Part shown: positions 26,082-33,713 of the stretch, in pieces | How the letters are laid out: each line of letters starts with the position of its first letter | Numbering within the stretch: the first letter of the stretch is position 1 | Origin: Cohnella sp. WQ 127256 | GTDB lineage: Bacteria > Bacillota > Bacilli > Paenibacillales > Paenibacillaceae | Length of the DNA: 64,000 nucleotides | Assembly (NCBI RefSeq): GCF_024519285.1 | Contig: NZ_JAMZCY010000001.1 | Coordinates: 744,001-808,000 of the forward strand | Direction of reading: 5' to 3' | Program-made: the position numbers and the translations under genes | The notes under the pieces: model-generated | The model's input: the letters and a program-made list of their open reading frames with translations, nothing else | The model's database searches: none | What the model was told of the DNA's origin: nothing

Positions 26082-26966
26082 ATGGATCAGAGACATTTGC
26101 GTGAGAATAGACGCCATGGTACACCACAATTCCCACTTGCAACTTATAGGCAGGATCGGAAGTCTTTCGAAGCGATTCTAGATAATCACTGGCACGAGGA
26201 AGCAGAGTTTCTATATGTGGTAAGTGGACAAGCTGTTTTTCAAATAGGTCTTACTACGTATGAGCTCCATGCTGGGGAAGTTATATTTATTCCTAGTGGT
26301 GAGATGCATGGGGGATATTCTATTGACAACTCGCCTTGCTCCTACATTGCTGTTGTGTTCCATATGGACTGGTTTACGGATGCCAAAGACGGAATATCCA
26401 GTCGATATCTGAAGCCCTTGCAAAGAGGGGAGGTTACCATTCCTTCTGTCTATAGCTTAGAGACAGCTTGGGGTAAGCTCGTTGTTCAGCATCTCACAAC
26501 AATAGATAGGTTATACGAGTCGAGTGATCGAGCGAAGGAAATGAGGATTAAGGCGGAATTATACTTCTTGTTCGCTGATTTACTTAGTCATGATCAATGG
26601 ACACGGAGAGACACCGCAACCTATTCCGTAGATTCGCAAACGATGGATCGATTAAAAAGTACGGTTACCTATATTGAGAACCATTGCGGGGAACCTCTAA
26701 CCGTACCTCAATTAGCGGGTTTGGCGGGTATGAGTGTCGGACATTTCAGTCGGGTTTTTAAGGTATTCATGAGAAAGACACCCATGGACTACGTTAACCA
26801 TTATCGCATTCAACAAGCGGCTTTCTTATTACAAAATTCAAAAATTTCAGTTGCCGAGGCAGCGATGGAGGTAGGGTTGACCAATTTTAGCTACTTCAGC
26901 AAAAAATTCAGGTCGGTATTTGACTGTACTCCTTCGCAATTTTGCAAAAAATTTAGGAGTCTTTAA
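26082..26966 (+). CDS. AraC-family transcriptional regulator with cupin sensor
   Basis: A 294-residue regulator. An N-terminal cupin (about 25-110) has the HWHEEAEFLYVVSGQ and GEMHGG sugar-binding-type signature. The C-terminal AraC domain (about 195-294) carries two HTH motifs, MSVGHFSRVFKVFMRKTP and VGLTNFSYFSKKFR. The ATG at 26082 is chosen because ACGGAG lies seven bases upstream; in-frame ATGs further upstream lack a site and homology. It is divergent from the GH31 gene and most likely controls it in response to the sugar or product. No activator site could be defined in the AT-rich intergenic region. Confidence 0.9.
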   Translation: MDQRHLRENRRHGTPQFPLATYRQDRKSFEAILDNHWHEEAEFLYVVSGQAVFQIGLTTYELHAGEVIFIPSGEMHGGYSIDNSPCSYIAVVFHMDWFTDAKDGISSRYLKPLQRGEVTIPSVYSLETAWGKLVVQHLTTIDRLYESSDRAKEMRIKAELYFLFADLLSHDQWTRRDTATYSVDSQTMDRLKSTVTYIENHCGEPLTVPQLAGLAGMSVGHFSRVFKVFMRKTPMDYVNHYRIQQAAFLLQNSKISVAEAAMEVGLTNFSYFSKKFRSVFDCTPSQFCKKFRSL

Positions 26967-26984
26967 GGTAATTTCCCGAAATTC

Positions 26985-26993
26985 TGCTATAGT
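26985..26993 (+). promoter_or_regulatory. extended -10 promoter before the foldase gene
   Basis: TGCTATAGT is an extended -10 element (TGn + TATAGT at 26988-26993) 43 bases before the foldase start. No good -35 hexamer is seen at 17 bases, consistent with the extended -10 class. Confidence 0.45.
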
Positions 26994-27035
26994 AAATGAG
27001 GCGATTGTTAAAGAAAAAGAGGAGGAAATACAATT

Positions 27036-28199
27036 ATGAGTGAACGCAACGACAATGAATTGAACGATAGGGAGCAAGAGGTCACGAACGATGAGATTGA
27101 AAGAGAGATTCAGAACAATGAAGTTGAATTGAACAAGCCTTTTGATGTATCGACCAGTGTTAGTGCTGCAACGCCATCAGCAACTGCTACTAAATCAGCG
27201 TCGAGTATTGTGCCATGGATCATCGCAGTGATTGCCATTGTTGCATTGGTATTCGTGCTTGTTAAAAACACAGCAGGCGATTCCTCTAACGAGACAATAG
27301 GTAAATTGGATGGAGTTACAATCAAGCAATCTGATGCGTATGCCGAAATAGCGAAACAAATGGGTGAAGATCAGATGATCTCGCTCGTTGATAGTATCGC
27401 TCAAAACAAAATCATCGAATTAGAGTCTGACAAAGCAGGCATTAAGATTACAGACGAGGATATTAAGAAAGAGATGGAGACCATCAAAAAGATGTACGGC
27501 ATGACTTCCGACGAGGATTTGAATGCTGCGCTTCAACAATCCAACATTACTTTGGAAGTATTCAAGGAACAACAAGTGCTTCCACAGCTCAGAATCACAA
27601 AGCTATTTATGAATACACATCCCGTATCACAGGAAGATCTGCAAGGGTACTTTGAGAAGAACAAGGAAACTTTCGCTACGACACCGAAGGAAGTTAAAGC
27701 ATCCCACATCCTTCTGCAAACACAAGAAGAAGCAGATGCTGTTCTTGCTGAACTGAAAGCGGGTAAAGACTTCGCGACTTTGGCGAAAGAAAAATCTCAA
27801 GATCCAGGTTCCAAGGATGCGGGAGGAGATCTCGGCTTCTTCGGACGCGGCATGATGAACGAAGGGTTTGAAACGGCGGCATTTGCTTTAGCAAAAGGTG
27901 AAATGAGTGATGTTGTATCCGCGGAGAGCGGATTCCATATCATTAAGGTAACGGACATTAAGGAACCAGTCATTCCTACTTATGATGAAGTGAAAGACGA
28001 AGTTAAGGATGCTTATTATCTTGAAAAGCTTAACAACGAAGCGAAAGCTTGGTTAGAAAGCTTGAAGAAAGATAGAAATTATAAGAACCTGTTGGTTAAA
28101 GAACCAGAAGCAACTGCTAGTCCTTCTGCTTCTCCAGAAGCATCATCGACAGCACCGGCTTCACCAGAAGCATCTCCATCAGCATCAGCGGCACAATAA
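27036..28199 (+). CDS. membrane-anchored peptidyl-prolyl isomerase, PrsA/PpiC type
   Basis: A 387-residue foldase. The acidic N-terminal 60 residues are probably cytoplasmic. One transmembrane helix (about 62-80) anchors the protein, and there is no lipobox, unlike classical PrsA. A SurA/PrsA-like chaperone region (about 95-210) precedes a parvulin-type PPIase domain (about 215-305) with VKASHILLQT, AKEKSQDPGSKDAGGDLGFF and the closing ESGFHIIKVTD. The C-terminal 30 residues are a Ser/Pro/Ala-rich tail. It would help fold secreted proteins at the membrane-wall interface. GAGGAGG precedes the ATG. A strong terminator makes this a single-gene unit. Confidence 0.9.
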   Translation: MSERNDNELNDREQEVTNDEIEREIQNNEVELNKPFDVSTSVSAATPSATATKSASSIVPWIIAVIAIVALVFVLVKNTAGDSSNETIGKLDGVTIKQSDAYAEIAKQMGEDQMISLVDSIAQNKIIELESDKAGIKITDEDIKKEMETIKKMYGMTSDEDLNAALQQSNITLEVFKEQQVLPQLRITKLFMNTHPVSQEDLQGYFEKNKETFATTPKEVKASHILLQTQEEADAVLAELKAGKDFATLAKEKSQDPGSKDAGGDLGFFGRGMMNEGFETAAFALAKGEMSDVVSAESGFHIIKVTDIKEPVIPTYDEVKDEVKDAYYLEKLNNEAKAWLESLKKDRNYKNLLVKEPEATASPSASPEASSTAPASPEASPSASAAQ

Positions 28200-28211
28200 T
28201 TAGATTTCATT

Positions 28212-28264
28212 GAACAGCTTTCCGGATGTGCCTCACGGCGCATCTCGGACGAGCTGTTTTTTTT
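28212..28264 (+). terminator. terminator after the foldase gene
   Basis: AACAGCT near 28213 pairs with AGCTGTT near 28252, with inner pairs TCCG/CGGA and GATGTGC/GCGCATC, followed by a run of more than eight T. Strong Rho-independent terminator. Confidence 0.88.
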
Positions 28265-28309
28265 CACCCTAAACAATAATCTTAGTGACAAACAAAGATA
28301 AAGATAACC

Positions 28310-28325
28310 TTAAGGCTTCCTTAAG
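28310..28325 (+). promoter_or_regulatory. TTAAG direct repeat upstream of two-component operon
   Basis: TTAAG occurs at 28310-28314 and 28321-28325, start to start 11 bp. Direct repeats of this spacing are the usual operator form for OmpR-family regulators, and one is encoded 117 bp downstream. The same arrangement appears before the carboxypeptidase gene at 30215-30230. Autoregulation is inferred. Confidence 0.5.
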
Positions 28326-28441
28326 AAGTGTAAAACCTAGTGTATGGAGTGAGACAGAATGCTAAAGGTTACGGTATAGTGGGGAGGATAACTCAATGAA
28401 TAAAGGGAAGATCGTTTTCCTTGTAAAGGAGTACCTTACAG

Positions 28442-29140
28442 ATGTCTAAATCAATTCTAATCGTTGACGATGATCGTGAAATTGCTAATCTCATCGATAT
28501 TTATTTACGCAATGAAGGATTTGATACCGCTCAAGCTCATGACGGTTTAGAAGCCTTAGCAATGCTCGAGAGTCAAGCCTTCCATCTTATTGTGCTTGAT
28601 ATTATGATGCCTAAGATGGATGGGATGGAGGTTTGTAGGCGTATTCGCGAAAAGGGATCAATCCCGATCCTCATGGCCAGCGCCAAGGCGGAGGACATGG
28701 ACAAGATCCTCGGGCTTATGACGGGGGCGGATGATTATGTTGTTAAGCCATTTAATCCGCTGGAGCTGGTCGTTCGTGTCAAAACATTACTACGGAGAGC
28801 TTATCAGTATACGCAGCAAACAAGCCCCTCGGGAAATGAAGAGGGACTGCTGAAGCTACACGAATTGACGATCAACAAATCCACCCATTCAGCGGAAGTC
28901 GAAGGCCGACCCATTCATTTAACATCTACGGAATTTGGCATATTACATCTTCTTGCCAGCAATCCGGGGCGTGTGTTTAGCGCGGAGGATATTTTTCAAC
29001 AAGTGTGGAAGGAAAAGTACTTTGAATCCAATAACACGGTAATGGTGCATATTAGTAAATTGCGAGAAAAGCTTGAGCAGGAGATGGGACGAAAGCTCAT
29101 TACGACCGTATGGGGGGTCGGCTATAAAATTGAAGGTTAA
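28442..29140 (+). CDS. OmpR-family response regulator, VanR-like
   Basis: A 232-residue response regulator with a receiver (1-118: VDDDRE, phospho-Asp in VLDIMMPKMDG, Lys in YVVKPFNPLELVVRV) and a winged-helix trans_reg_C domain (about 135-232; LTSTEFGILHLLASNPGRVFS, ending TTVWGVGYKIEG). AAGGAG lies upstream at 28425-28430. The cognate kinase gene overlaps its end. The presence of a DD-carboxypeptidase gene directly downstream and shared upstream repeats suggest control of cell-wall enzymes, similar in spirit to VanRS-type systems. The signal is unknown. Confidence 0.92.
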   Translation: MSKSILIVDDDREIANLIDIYLRNEGFDTAQAHDGLEALAMLESQAFHLIVLDIMMPKMDGMEVCRRIREKGSIPILMASAKAEDMDKILGLMTGADDYVVKPFNPLELVVRVKTLLRRAYQYTQQTSPSGNEEGLLKLHELTINKSTHSAEVEGRPIHLTSTEFGILHLLASNPGRVFSAEDIFQQVWKEKYFESNNTVMVHISKLREKLEQEMGRKLITTVWGVGYKIEG

Positions 29141-30218
29141 TCTAGCTCTTCGTATGGCTTGGCGGTTAGTGTGGCAAATTGTTTTAAGTGCGATTTTAGC
29201 GATTGTTACTTTTTATTGGTCCATCATCGTATTGGAGCGAATGACTCGTAATAATTATGGCATTCGTTCTATTTTCATCAACATCAATAATACGTTTGAT
29301 GATATGATTTTGCTCGTATTTGGAAGCTTTGTTCTCTTTATTATGTATATGGTCGTCTTAAATTGGCGACGTTTCAGTTATTATGCCAAGCTTAGTCAAT
29401 CGGTCGAGCATATCGCCAAAGGAAATTTCGACGATATCGTTCCAGTGAAACAAGATAATGAAGTGACCTTACTTGCCGAAAATATGAATTCATTGGTCAT
29501 TGAGCTCAAACGCTCGCTGGATGAGGAACGGAAAGCGGAGCAAACGAAAAATGAGCTCATTACTAACGTATCCCACGATCTGCGTACACCGCTGACATCC
29601 ATTATCGGATATTTGGGGCTTGTTGAGCAGGATAGATATCGGGATGAAGTGGAGCTTCGTCATTATGTTCAGATTGCCTATGCAAAGGCTGAGCGACTGA
29701 ATGTGCTTATTCAGGATTTATTTGAATACACACGTATGCGACATGATGTAATTCCCTTAAATAAAAAGACATTTAATCTCGTTGAGATGATGAATCAATT
29801 GTTAGTTCATTATCGCTTATCACTGGAGAACGTTAAGATGACAGGAAATCTCATTACGAATGAGCACGAATTGTCCATAGTGGGGGACCCCGATAAGCTA
29901 GTTAGAGTGTTTGAAAACTTGCTTTCCAATGCGATTACTTATGGTCACGCAGGTGGGAGGGTCGATATCTATTTGAACAAGCATAGCGAGGCTGCCACAG
30001 TTGAAATCGTGAATTATGGCGAAGAGATCCCCTCTGCTGACTTGCCCCACTTGTTCGATCGCTTCTACCGTGTTGATAAATCTAGAACGGAGAATACGGG
30101 AGGAACGGGGTTAGGTCTTGCGATCGCCAAAGGAATCGTAGAGAAACATGGTGGCTCAATTGCAGTGACAAGCGACGGAGGCACCACGAACTTCCAGATT
30201 AGACTTCCGTTATCTTAA
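29130..30218 (+). CDS. membrane sensor histidine kinase, VanS-like
   Basis: A kinase of about 362 residues with two transmembrane helices close to the N-terminus and a short extracellular loop between them. A HAMP domain (about 85-135), HisKA with ELITNVSHDLRTPLTSIIGY (phospho-His) and an HATPase_c domain with FENLLSNAITYG and GGTGLGLAIAKGIVEKHGG follow. The start is uncertain: TTG at 29130 overlaps the regulator's end by 11 bp with GGGGGGT upstream, while ATG at 29154 has a less convincing site; longer versions from 29073 read out of homology. The short sensor loop suggests that it senses membrane or wall stress rather than a large ligand. Confidence 0.88.
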   Translation: MKVNLALRMAWRLVWQIVLSAILAIVTFYWSIIVLERMTRNNYGIRSIFININNTFDDMILLVFGSFVLFIMYMVVLNWRRFSYYAKLSQSVEHIAKGNFDDIVPVKQDNEVTLLAENMNSLVIELKRSLDEERKAEQTKNELITNVSHDLRTPLTSIIGYLGLVEQDRYRDEVELRHYVQIAYAKAERLNVLIQDLFEYTRMRHDVIPLNKKTFNLVEMMNQLLVHYRLSLENVKMTGNLITNEHELSIVGDPDKLVRVFENLLSNAITYGHAGGRVDIYLNKHSEAATVEIVNYGEEIPSADLPHLFDRFYRVDKSRTENTGGTGLGLAIAKGIVEKHGGSIAVTSDGGTTNFQIRLPLS

Positions 30219-30230
30219 GGTAATCTTATG
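30215..30230 (+). promoter_or_regulatory. TTAAG/TTATG direct repeat upstream of DD-carboxypeptidase gene
   Basis: TTAAG (30215-30219) and TTATG (30226-30230) are 11 bp apart and embedded in ATCTTA repeats. They overlap the kinase stop codon. A TACAAT -10 candidate follows at 30263-30268 with no good -35, as expected for an activator-dependent promoter. Confidence 0.45.
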
Positions 30231-30304
30231 ATTTGCTTTCAGTTTGTTTTAAATCTTCCCTCTACAATAAGGATTATGGAATGTTGTTCAGGAGGGAAAG
30301 GATT

Positions 30305-31195
30305 ATGAGACTAAAGCGTTTATTAGTTGTGATTGGCTTAATTATCATTTTAGGCTGGGCAGTGGACATAAAAGGGAAGCTAACATTTTCCAAGGATGCA
30401 GGTCCTAGCTTAGCGGTAGTGTCTGCAGTCATGATGGAGGCAGATACGGGGAAATGGTTATATACGAGTAATGGTAAGAAGCCGTTACCACCAGCGAGCA
30501 TGTCTAAGATGATGACTGAGCTTCTCGTGCTTGAGAGTGTTAAGCTCGGTGAGCTTGGATGGGAAGATGAGGTTTCCGCTAGCTCTTACGCTGCTAATGT
30601 CGGTGGAGCCGGGATGGGGCTCGTTAAAGGGCAAGTCATAACGGTAAGAGCTTTGTTCGATTCGATGGCGATACATTCAGCTAATGATGCAACGGTATCC
30701 TTGGTTGAATACATAGCGGGTTCAGAAGCTGAATTCGTGAATCGGATGAATGCTAAAGCAAGAGAAATCGGTTTATCTAAAGATACGCATTTTGCGAATG
30801 CAACAGGGCTGCCAAGCGATGACATCCAGAAATATATGAAGGCTGCGTCGGATGGGGATACGGTAATGAGTGCCGAGGATGTTGCATTGTTGGCGCATTA
30901 TTTGATTGAAACGTATCCAGAAGTGCTGAAAGTCACCAAGAAATCAACGACAAGTGAAGATGCGAGTATCCGTCTGCAAACGACGAACGAAATGCTACCC
31001 GGACAGCGCTTTGGTACGAAAGGCAATGATGGGTTAAAAACAGGGTACACACAAGAGGCTGGTTATTGCTTCACGGGCACAACTGTAATAGATGGGAAGC
31101 GTTATATTACTGTCGTTATGGGAGCTAGCACGCCGGAAGCGCGTTTCGAGGAAACAAAGAAGCTGCTCTCCTATGCGGAAAGGACCTTCTCATGA
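30305..31195 (+). CDS. D-alanyl-D-alanine carboxypeptidase (penicillin-binding protein 5/6 family)
   Basis: A 296-residue serine peptidase S11. DD-carboxypeptidases trim the terminal D-Ala of peptidoglycan pentapeptides and limit cross-linking. It has an N-terminal hydrophobic export or anchor segment (6-22). The active-site motifs are visible: SMSK (SxxK, in PPASMSKMMTELL), SAN (SxN) and KTG in GLKTGYTQEAG. It lacks the long C-terminal amphipathic anchor domain of classical DacA, so membrane attachment would be by the N-terminal segment. AGGAGGG precedes the ATG at 30305. It follows the two-component system and is probably its target. Confidence 0.92.
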   Translation: MRLKRLLVVIGLIIILGWAVDIKGKLTFSKDAGPSLAVVSAVMMEADTGKWLYTSNGKKPLPPASMSKMMTELLVLESVKLGELGWEDEVSASSYAANVGGAGMGLVKGQVITVRALFDSMAIHSANDATVSLVEYIAGSEAEFVNRMNAKAREIGLSKDTHFANATGLPSDDIQKYMKAASDGDTVMSAEDVALLAHYLIETYPEVLKVTKKSTTSEDASIRLQTTNEMLPGQRFGTKGNDGLKTGYTQEAGYCFTGTTVIDGKRYITVVMGASTPEARFEETKKLLSYAERTFS

Positions 31196-31488
31196 TCGAA
31201 TATAACAACCGGATAGCTAACTTGAAAGTGTTTGAAGTGCTCTGTTACTCGTTATGCATTCACATTCTAGTCGAGGAAGCATTAGCAATTAACGCAACAA
31301 AAGCAGTCTTACTTGATTTATTCAAGGATGAACAATTTTGGCTGCTGGAAGGTAAGGAAAGGGATAAGAGGGCTCGTAGACTGGCAATAGCAAGATCTAT
31401 GGAGGTTCTTACTAAACGTATCATAACTACTATAACTAAAAGGCTCTATCACCTTAGGGGAGATAGAGCCTTAATCGTTTTAGTATAG
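31192..31488 (+). CDS. small open frame overlapping the carboxypeptidase stop (doubtful)
   Basis: A 98-codon frame whose ATG overlaps the upstream stop (ATGA). The predicted protein is basic, with a Lys/Arg-rich C-terminal half, and I do not recognise it. The last 15 or so codons run through the inverted repeat at 31440-31472 that looks like a terminator, which argues against the full frame being a gene. It may be spurious or a degraded gene. Confidence 0.25.
   Translation: MIEYNNRIANLKVFEVLCYSLCIHILVEEALAINATKAVLLDLFKDEQFWLLEGKERDKRARRLAIARSMEVLTKRIITTITKRLYHLRGDRALIVLV
31440..31472. terminator. bidirectional terminator between carboxypeptidase and yqzF
   Basis: AAGGCTCTATC (31440-31450) pairs perfectly with GATAGAGCCTT (31462-31472). 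On the minus strand it is followed by TTTTAGTT, making it a good terminator for yqzF; on the plus strand the T tail is weaker (AATCGTTTTA). Confidence 0.75.
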
Positions 31489-31507
31489 TTTCATTGCTGC
31501 AGCTTGT

Positions 31508-31840
31508 TTATTCTGAATTATCAGTACGTGAAATGTCAGATTCCGGACGCGGTTGCCGCGGGGGACGCGCGATTTTGGGTCTGAATCGTGAGGATAAATA
31601 ATTATGCTTACGATCGCGGAAAAAGATCCATCCACCGATAAAAGCGATACCAATAATAAATAGAATCGCGCCACCGATGAACATTCCCCATGAGAATACG
31701 GGGGTAATTACATTTACGTCGCCCATTTTTGCGAAATAATCAAACAAGGCATCTTTCATCAGAAGAAATCCGTAAGCAGCGGATAAACCGGGGATAACGA
31801 GTAGTAGAACGGCAATCAGGCGCTGTATAAGCAACTTCAT
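31508..31840 (-). CDS. yqzF: DUF2627 membrane protein YqzF
   Basis: A 110-residue membrane protein with two helices (about 5-25 and 50-75), followed by a basic, Pro/Arg-rich tail. The pattern QRLIAVLLLVIPGLSAAYGFLLMKDALF and GGAILFIIGIAFIGGWIFFRDRKHN fits DUF2627, whose Bacillus member YqzF lies beside the branched-chain ketoacid dehydrogenase operon, the same context as here. Function unknown. The ATG at 31840 is used; AAGGAGGG lies 13 bases upstream, and a TTG nine bases earlier is an alternative start. Divergent from lpdV. Confidence 0.8.
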   Translation of the reverse strand: MKLLIQRLIAVLLLVIPGLSAAYGFLLMKDALFDYFAKMGDVNVITPVFSWGMFIGGAILFIIGIAFIGGWIFFRDRKHNYLSSRFRPKIARPPRQPRPESDISRTDNSE

Positions 31841-31889
31841 AGGATGCAAAAGCCCTCCTTCCAATTCCTTAATTGTAAACGATTTAGCA

Positions 31890-31920
31890 GTGAGTTGTCC
31901 ACGCAACAAGGATGACTCAC
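31890..31920. other. hairpin in the yqzF-lpdV intergenic region
   Basis: GTGAGTTGTCC (31890-31900) pairs over 11 bp, including two wobbles, with the segment 31910-31920 around an 8-base loop. It lies in the probable 5' leader of yqzF on the minus strand or upstream of the lpdV promoter. No T run follows, so it is not a terminator; it may be an operator or an RNA element. Nothing else is seen in the 234-base gap besides the lpdV promoter. Confidence 0.4.
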
Positions 31921-32013
31921 TTGTTATCCCTTTCTCTCAGGAGAAATCTGTAAAAAATAGAGGTGAAATTTAGTTGCATTCCTCTTTCGTTTTCACGTTA
32001 TTTCAACTGATTT

Positions 32014-32042
32014 TTGTTCACAGCGTTAAAAAAAGGTACAAT
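32014..32042 (+). promoter_or_regulatory. sigma-A promoter for the branched-chain dehydrogenase operon
   Basis: TTGTTC (32014-32019) and TACAAT (32037-32042) are separated by 17 bases, with the lpdV start 33 bases further on. No sigma-54 (-24/-12) promoter is seen, unlike the B. subtilis bkd operon, which uses SigL and BkdR. Confidence 0.65.
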
Positions 32043-32074
32043 AGGAACGAGAGTTTACATACGGAGGGGAAACT

Positions 32075-33505
32075 ATGCCAATCGAAGTCGATGTCGCCAT
32101 TGTGGGTGGCGGGCCGGGAGGCTACATAGCTGCGGTTAAAGCGGCACAGGCCGGTCGTAGCGTTATTATCGTTGAACGGGACAAGCTAGGTGGAACTTGC
32201 TTGCATCGTGGTTGTATTCCTAGTAAGTCGCTACTTAGAAGTGCAGAAGTCTATGCGACAATTGGGGAAGCCATATCTTATGGCATTACATTACCGGAAG
32301 GTACCGTTTCTGTGGATTGGAAAGCGGTGCTCGATCGTAAGAATAGTATCGTGGAGCAGTTACATAAAGGACTACAATCCCTTATGAAGCAGCATAAAAT
32401 TGACGTTATTAACGGAAGCGGACGTATTATCGGTCCTTCTATCTTCTCCCCTCGTAGTGGGGCAATTGCAGTTGAACTTGCAGACGGACAATCAGAGATG
32501 ATCGTACCGAAAAATGTAATTATAGCAACAGGCTCCCGTCCTCGTCGGTTGGATGGGCTAGTCTATGACAGTGAGCATATCGTGACTAGTGATGAAGCAT
32601 TAGATTGGTCGACCCGACCTTCATCTATTCTTATTATCGGCGGCGGAGTTATTGGGGTAGAATGGGCTTCAATGCTTTGCGATTTTGGAACAGAGGTTAC
32701 TATCGTGGAGACTGCCGACCGTATACTCCCTACGGAAGACAAAGATACAAGCTCAGAAATCGCGAAGGCTTTGCAGAAGAGAGGCGTTAAGATCATCGTT
32801 AACGCATCACTGCAAGCGGATGGTTGCCGTCTGACGGATTCAGGTGTACAAGCATCGGTTAGTGTTAAAGATGAGGTTGTAATCCTTAACGCAGAAAAGA
32901 TGCTAGTATCGATAGGTAGACAAGGGAACGTTGAGAATCTTGGCTTAGAAAATACGGACATCAAAGCGGAGAAGGGCTTTGTGAAAGTGAATCCAAACAC
33001 TTTGCAGACTGGCGAAGCTCATATTTATGCGATTGGCGATTGTATTGGCGGTATTCAGCTTGCGCATGCTGCTATGCACGAAGCGTCTGTTGCTGTTGAA
33101 CATTTGACAGGTACTAAACCGTCTCGGGCTGCGGATCGTGATATTCCACGTTGCATTTATTCTCGTCCAGAAGCGGCGTCGATAGGCTGGACAGAAGCAG
33201 ATGCCAAAACACAAGGGTTTGCAGTGAAGACAGCAAAATTACCGTTACGTATTCTTGGAAAAGCATTGGTTTACGGGGAAGTTGAAGGGTTTGCTAAGGT
33301 CGTGGCAGATTCAAAAACCGGAGATTTGCTTGGTGTTCATCTTGTTGGCGCACACGCTACGGAGCTTATTGCCGAGGCTTCTCTTGCGAAGCTGCTTGAT
33401 GCGATACCTTGGGAAATTGGCCGGACGATCCATCCTCATCCGACTTTGTCTGAAGCGATGCAGGAAGTCATGCTGGCATTAGATGGCGGCGCGGGTCACG
33501 GCTGA
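32075..33505 (+). CDS. lpdV: dihydrolipoyl dehydrogenase (E3) of the branched-chain dehydrogenase complex
   Basis: A 476-residue flavoprotein that reoxidises the dihydrolipoamide of the E2 component with NAD+. The N-terminal FAD-binding GGGPGGYIAAVKAAQ, the redox-active disulfide GGTCLHRGCIPSK, the NAD-binding GGGVIGVEWASM and the C-terminal His-Glu dyad in HPHPTLSEAMQE are all visible. GGAGGGG precedes the ATG. It is the first gene of the lpdV-bkdAA-bkdAB-bkdB cluster. A 208-base structured gap separates it from bkdAA, so the E3 may be made in a different amount from E1 and E2. Confidence 0.94.
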   Translation: MPIEVDVAIVGGGPGGYIAAVKAAQAGRSVIIVERDKLGGTCLHRGCIPSKSLLRSAEVYATIGEAISYGITLPEGTVSVDWKAVLDRKNSIVEQLHKGLQSLMKQHKIDVINGSGRIIGPSIFSPRSGAIAVELADGQSEMIVPKNVIIATGSRPRRLDGLVYDSEHIVTSDEALDWSTRPSSILIIGGGVIGVEWASMLCDFGTEVTIVETADRILPTEDKDTSSEIAKALQKRGVKIIVNASLQADGCRLTDSGVQASVSVKDEVVILNAEKMLVSIGRQGNVENLGLENTDIKAEKGFVKVNPNTLQTGEAHIYAIGDCIGGIQLAHAAMHEASVAVEHLTGTKPSRAADRDIPRCIYSRPEAASIGWTEADAKTQGFAVKTAKLPLRILGKALVYGEVEGFAKVVADSKTGDLLGVHLVGAHATELIAEASLAKLLDAIPWEIGRTIHPHPTLSEAMQEVMLALDGGAGHG

Positions 33506-33521
33506 AGATAGCTGAAGGGAT

Positions 33522-33612
33522 GCTCAACTCGGAAGACTTTGTCTTCTACGTGAAGAACAATTACCTAATGAGGTAATTTCTTTCTCGCGAAAGAGTTGGG
33601 CGTTTCTTTTTG
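33522..33612 (+). other. structured intergenic RNA with terminal T-rich tail between lpdV and bkdAA
   Basis: An outer stem (33522-33529 with 33594-33601, 8 bp with one wobble) encloses three hairpins: GAAGAC/GTCTTC (33532-33546), AATTACCT/AGGTAATT (33559-33578) and CTTTC/GAAAG (33580-33593). A T-rich tract follows. GTCTTC can also pair with GAAGA at 33552-33556, an alternative fold. Simplest reading: an attenuating terminator with a branched stem. A consensus TATAAT lies downstream at 33626-33631, but with a poor -35. Confidence 0.5.
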
Positions 33613-33713
33613 CTTTCGAGCGGAGTATAATAGGATTTAAGCTCAAGTATTAAGACCAGGTTATAGAACTAAACTATACTACACCACAATAACAATACCA
33701 GGAGGACGCGTCC

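Noticed and set aside
31192-31488. Small gene after the carboxypeptidase as a confident call
   Set aside because: The frame runs through a probable terminator and shows no recognisable family, so it is listed only with low confidence.
33522-33601. Cloverleaf-like fold resembling a tRNA
   Set aside because: There is no T-loop GGTTCRA sequence, no conserved D-loop and no CCA-compatible acceptor geometry; a T tract follows. An attenuator or terminator is more likely.
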